From assembly GCA_041168905.1 (NCBI GenBank), contig JBEEJZ010000268.1:1-39739 (forward strand): a stretch of DNA of 39,739 nt, written 5' to 3'. Below the pieces are notes generated by a model. That model was not told where the DNA came from and made no database searches. It saw only the letters and a program-made list of their open reading frames with translations. This stretch comes from JBEEJZ01 sp041168905. GTDB lineage: Bacteria; Pseudomonadota; Gammaproteobacteria; Burkholderiales; Burkholderiaceae_C. The stretch's first letter is position 1. Each line of letters opens with the position of its first letter. Shown one piece after another: positions 39,585 through 39,739 of this stretch. The position numbers and the translations under genes were made by a program.

Positions 39585-39739
39585 ACATTCTTTTTGTTGC
39601 CGACCCGCTTGAGTCTTTCAAGATTTACAAAGACAGCACCTTCACCATGATGCGTGAATTGCAGATGCGGGGGCACCGTCTCAGCGCTTGCGAGCCCAAG
39701 GACATCATGTGGCAAGGCGGTGGTGGCGCGCTGCAACCG
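39581..39739 (+). CDS. gshB: Glutathione synthetase, 5' end only
   Basis: Joins glycine to gamma-glutamylcysteine to complete glutathione. Only 53 codons are in the window: MNILFVADPLESFKIYKDSTFTMMRELQMRGHRLSACEP..., which matches the GshB N-terminus (the DPLESFKIYKDST motif is highly characteristic). The ATG at 39581 overlaps the stop of the BenE-type gene (ATGA), indicating translational coupling. The rest of the ATP-grasp enzyme (about 260 residues) lies beyond the window. Confidence 0.93.
   Translation, partial: MNILFVADPLESFKIYKDSTFTMMRELQMRGHRLSACEPKDIMWQGGGGALQP

Overview
The window looks like a chromosomal segment of a Betaproteobacterium, most likely Burkholderiales/Comamonadaceae. 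The evidence is high GC with GC-rich third positions, a Bug/TctC-type binding protein, a betaproteobacterial-type GshA, a split PntAA/PntAB/PntB transhydrogenase, and the uvrA|MFS-ssb and hpf-ptsN-hprK arrangements. No rRNA, tRNA, CRISPR array, insertion sequence or phage gene was recognised. No gene-free stretch exceeds about 300 bases.

Layout. 1-3869: partial uvrA (minus) divergent from an MFS permease and ssb. 3922-5682: a secreted protein of unknown function and mnmA (minus). 5704-12339: an accessory block with a LysR regulator, a DinD-family protein, and a catabolic run of SDR, Bug binding protein, TcuA-like flavoprotein and TcuB-like Fe-S/membrane electron carrier. 12351-13585 (minus): a TauE/SafE permease coupled to a NudJ-like Nudix hydrolase. 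13736-16670: pntAA-pntAB-pntB. 16766-19232: fadD and mtnN. 19261-21610 (minus): corA and a patatin-like phospholipase. 21838-23694: hpf-ptsN-hprK, convergent with fur. 24214-26680: bamE, dapB, exbB, exbD. 26737-30017: leuS-lptE. 30004-32496 (minus): arginase, an Old Yellow Enzyme reductase and a DUF924 remnant, wedged between lptE and holA. 32551-36312: holA, proA, gshA. 36459-39739: kup, a BenE-type permease and the start of gshB.

How the genes work together. Most of the window is housekeeping: DNA repair and replication, tRNA thiolation and charging, NADPH supply, outer-membrane assembly, lysine and proline synthesis, and glutathione synthesis. Two stretches look inserted into conserved neighbourhoods. 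The first, 5.7-12.3 kb, lies between mnmA and nudJ, which are neighbours in E. coli. It looks like a tricarballylate-type (tricarboxylate) oxidation module controlled by the LysR protein. A well-formed T-N11-A operator sits about 64 bp upstream of the likely transcription start of the SDR-Bug-tcuA-tcuB operon, and dinD separates regulator from target. The second, 30.0-32.5 kb, breaks the leuS-lptE-holA cluster and carries a truncated gene at its edge.

The observations I consider most worth following are the variant Tcu module with its operator, the SDR lacking the catalytic tyrosine, a perfect 30-bp palindrome inside dinD, three tandem 9-bp Shine-Dalgarno-like repeats at the tcuA/tcuB junction, and a structured leader upstream of corA. 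I see no wholly new system proven by the sequence alone.
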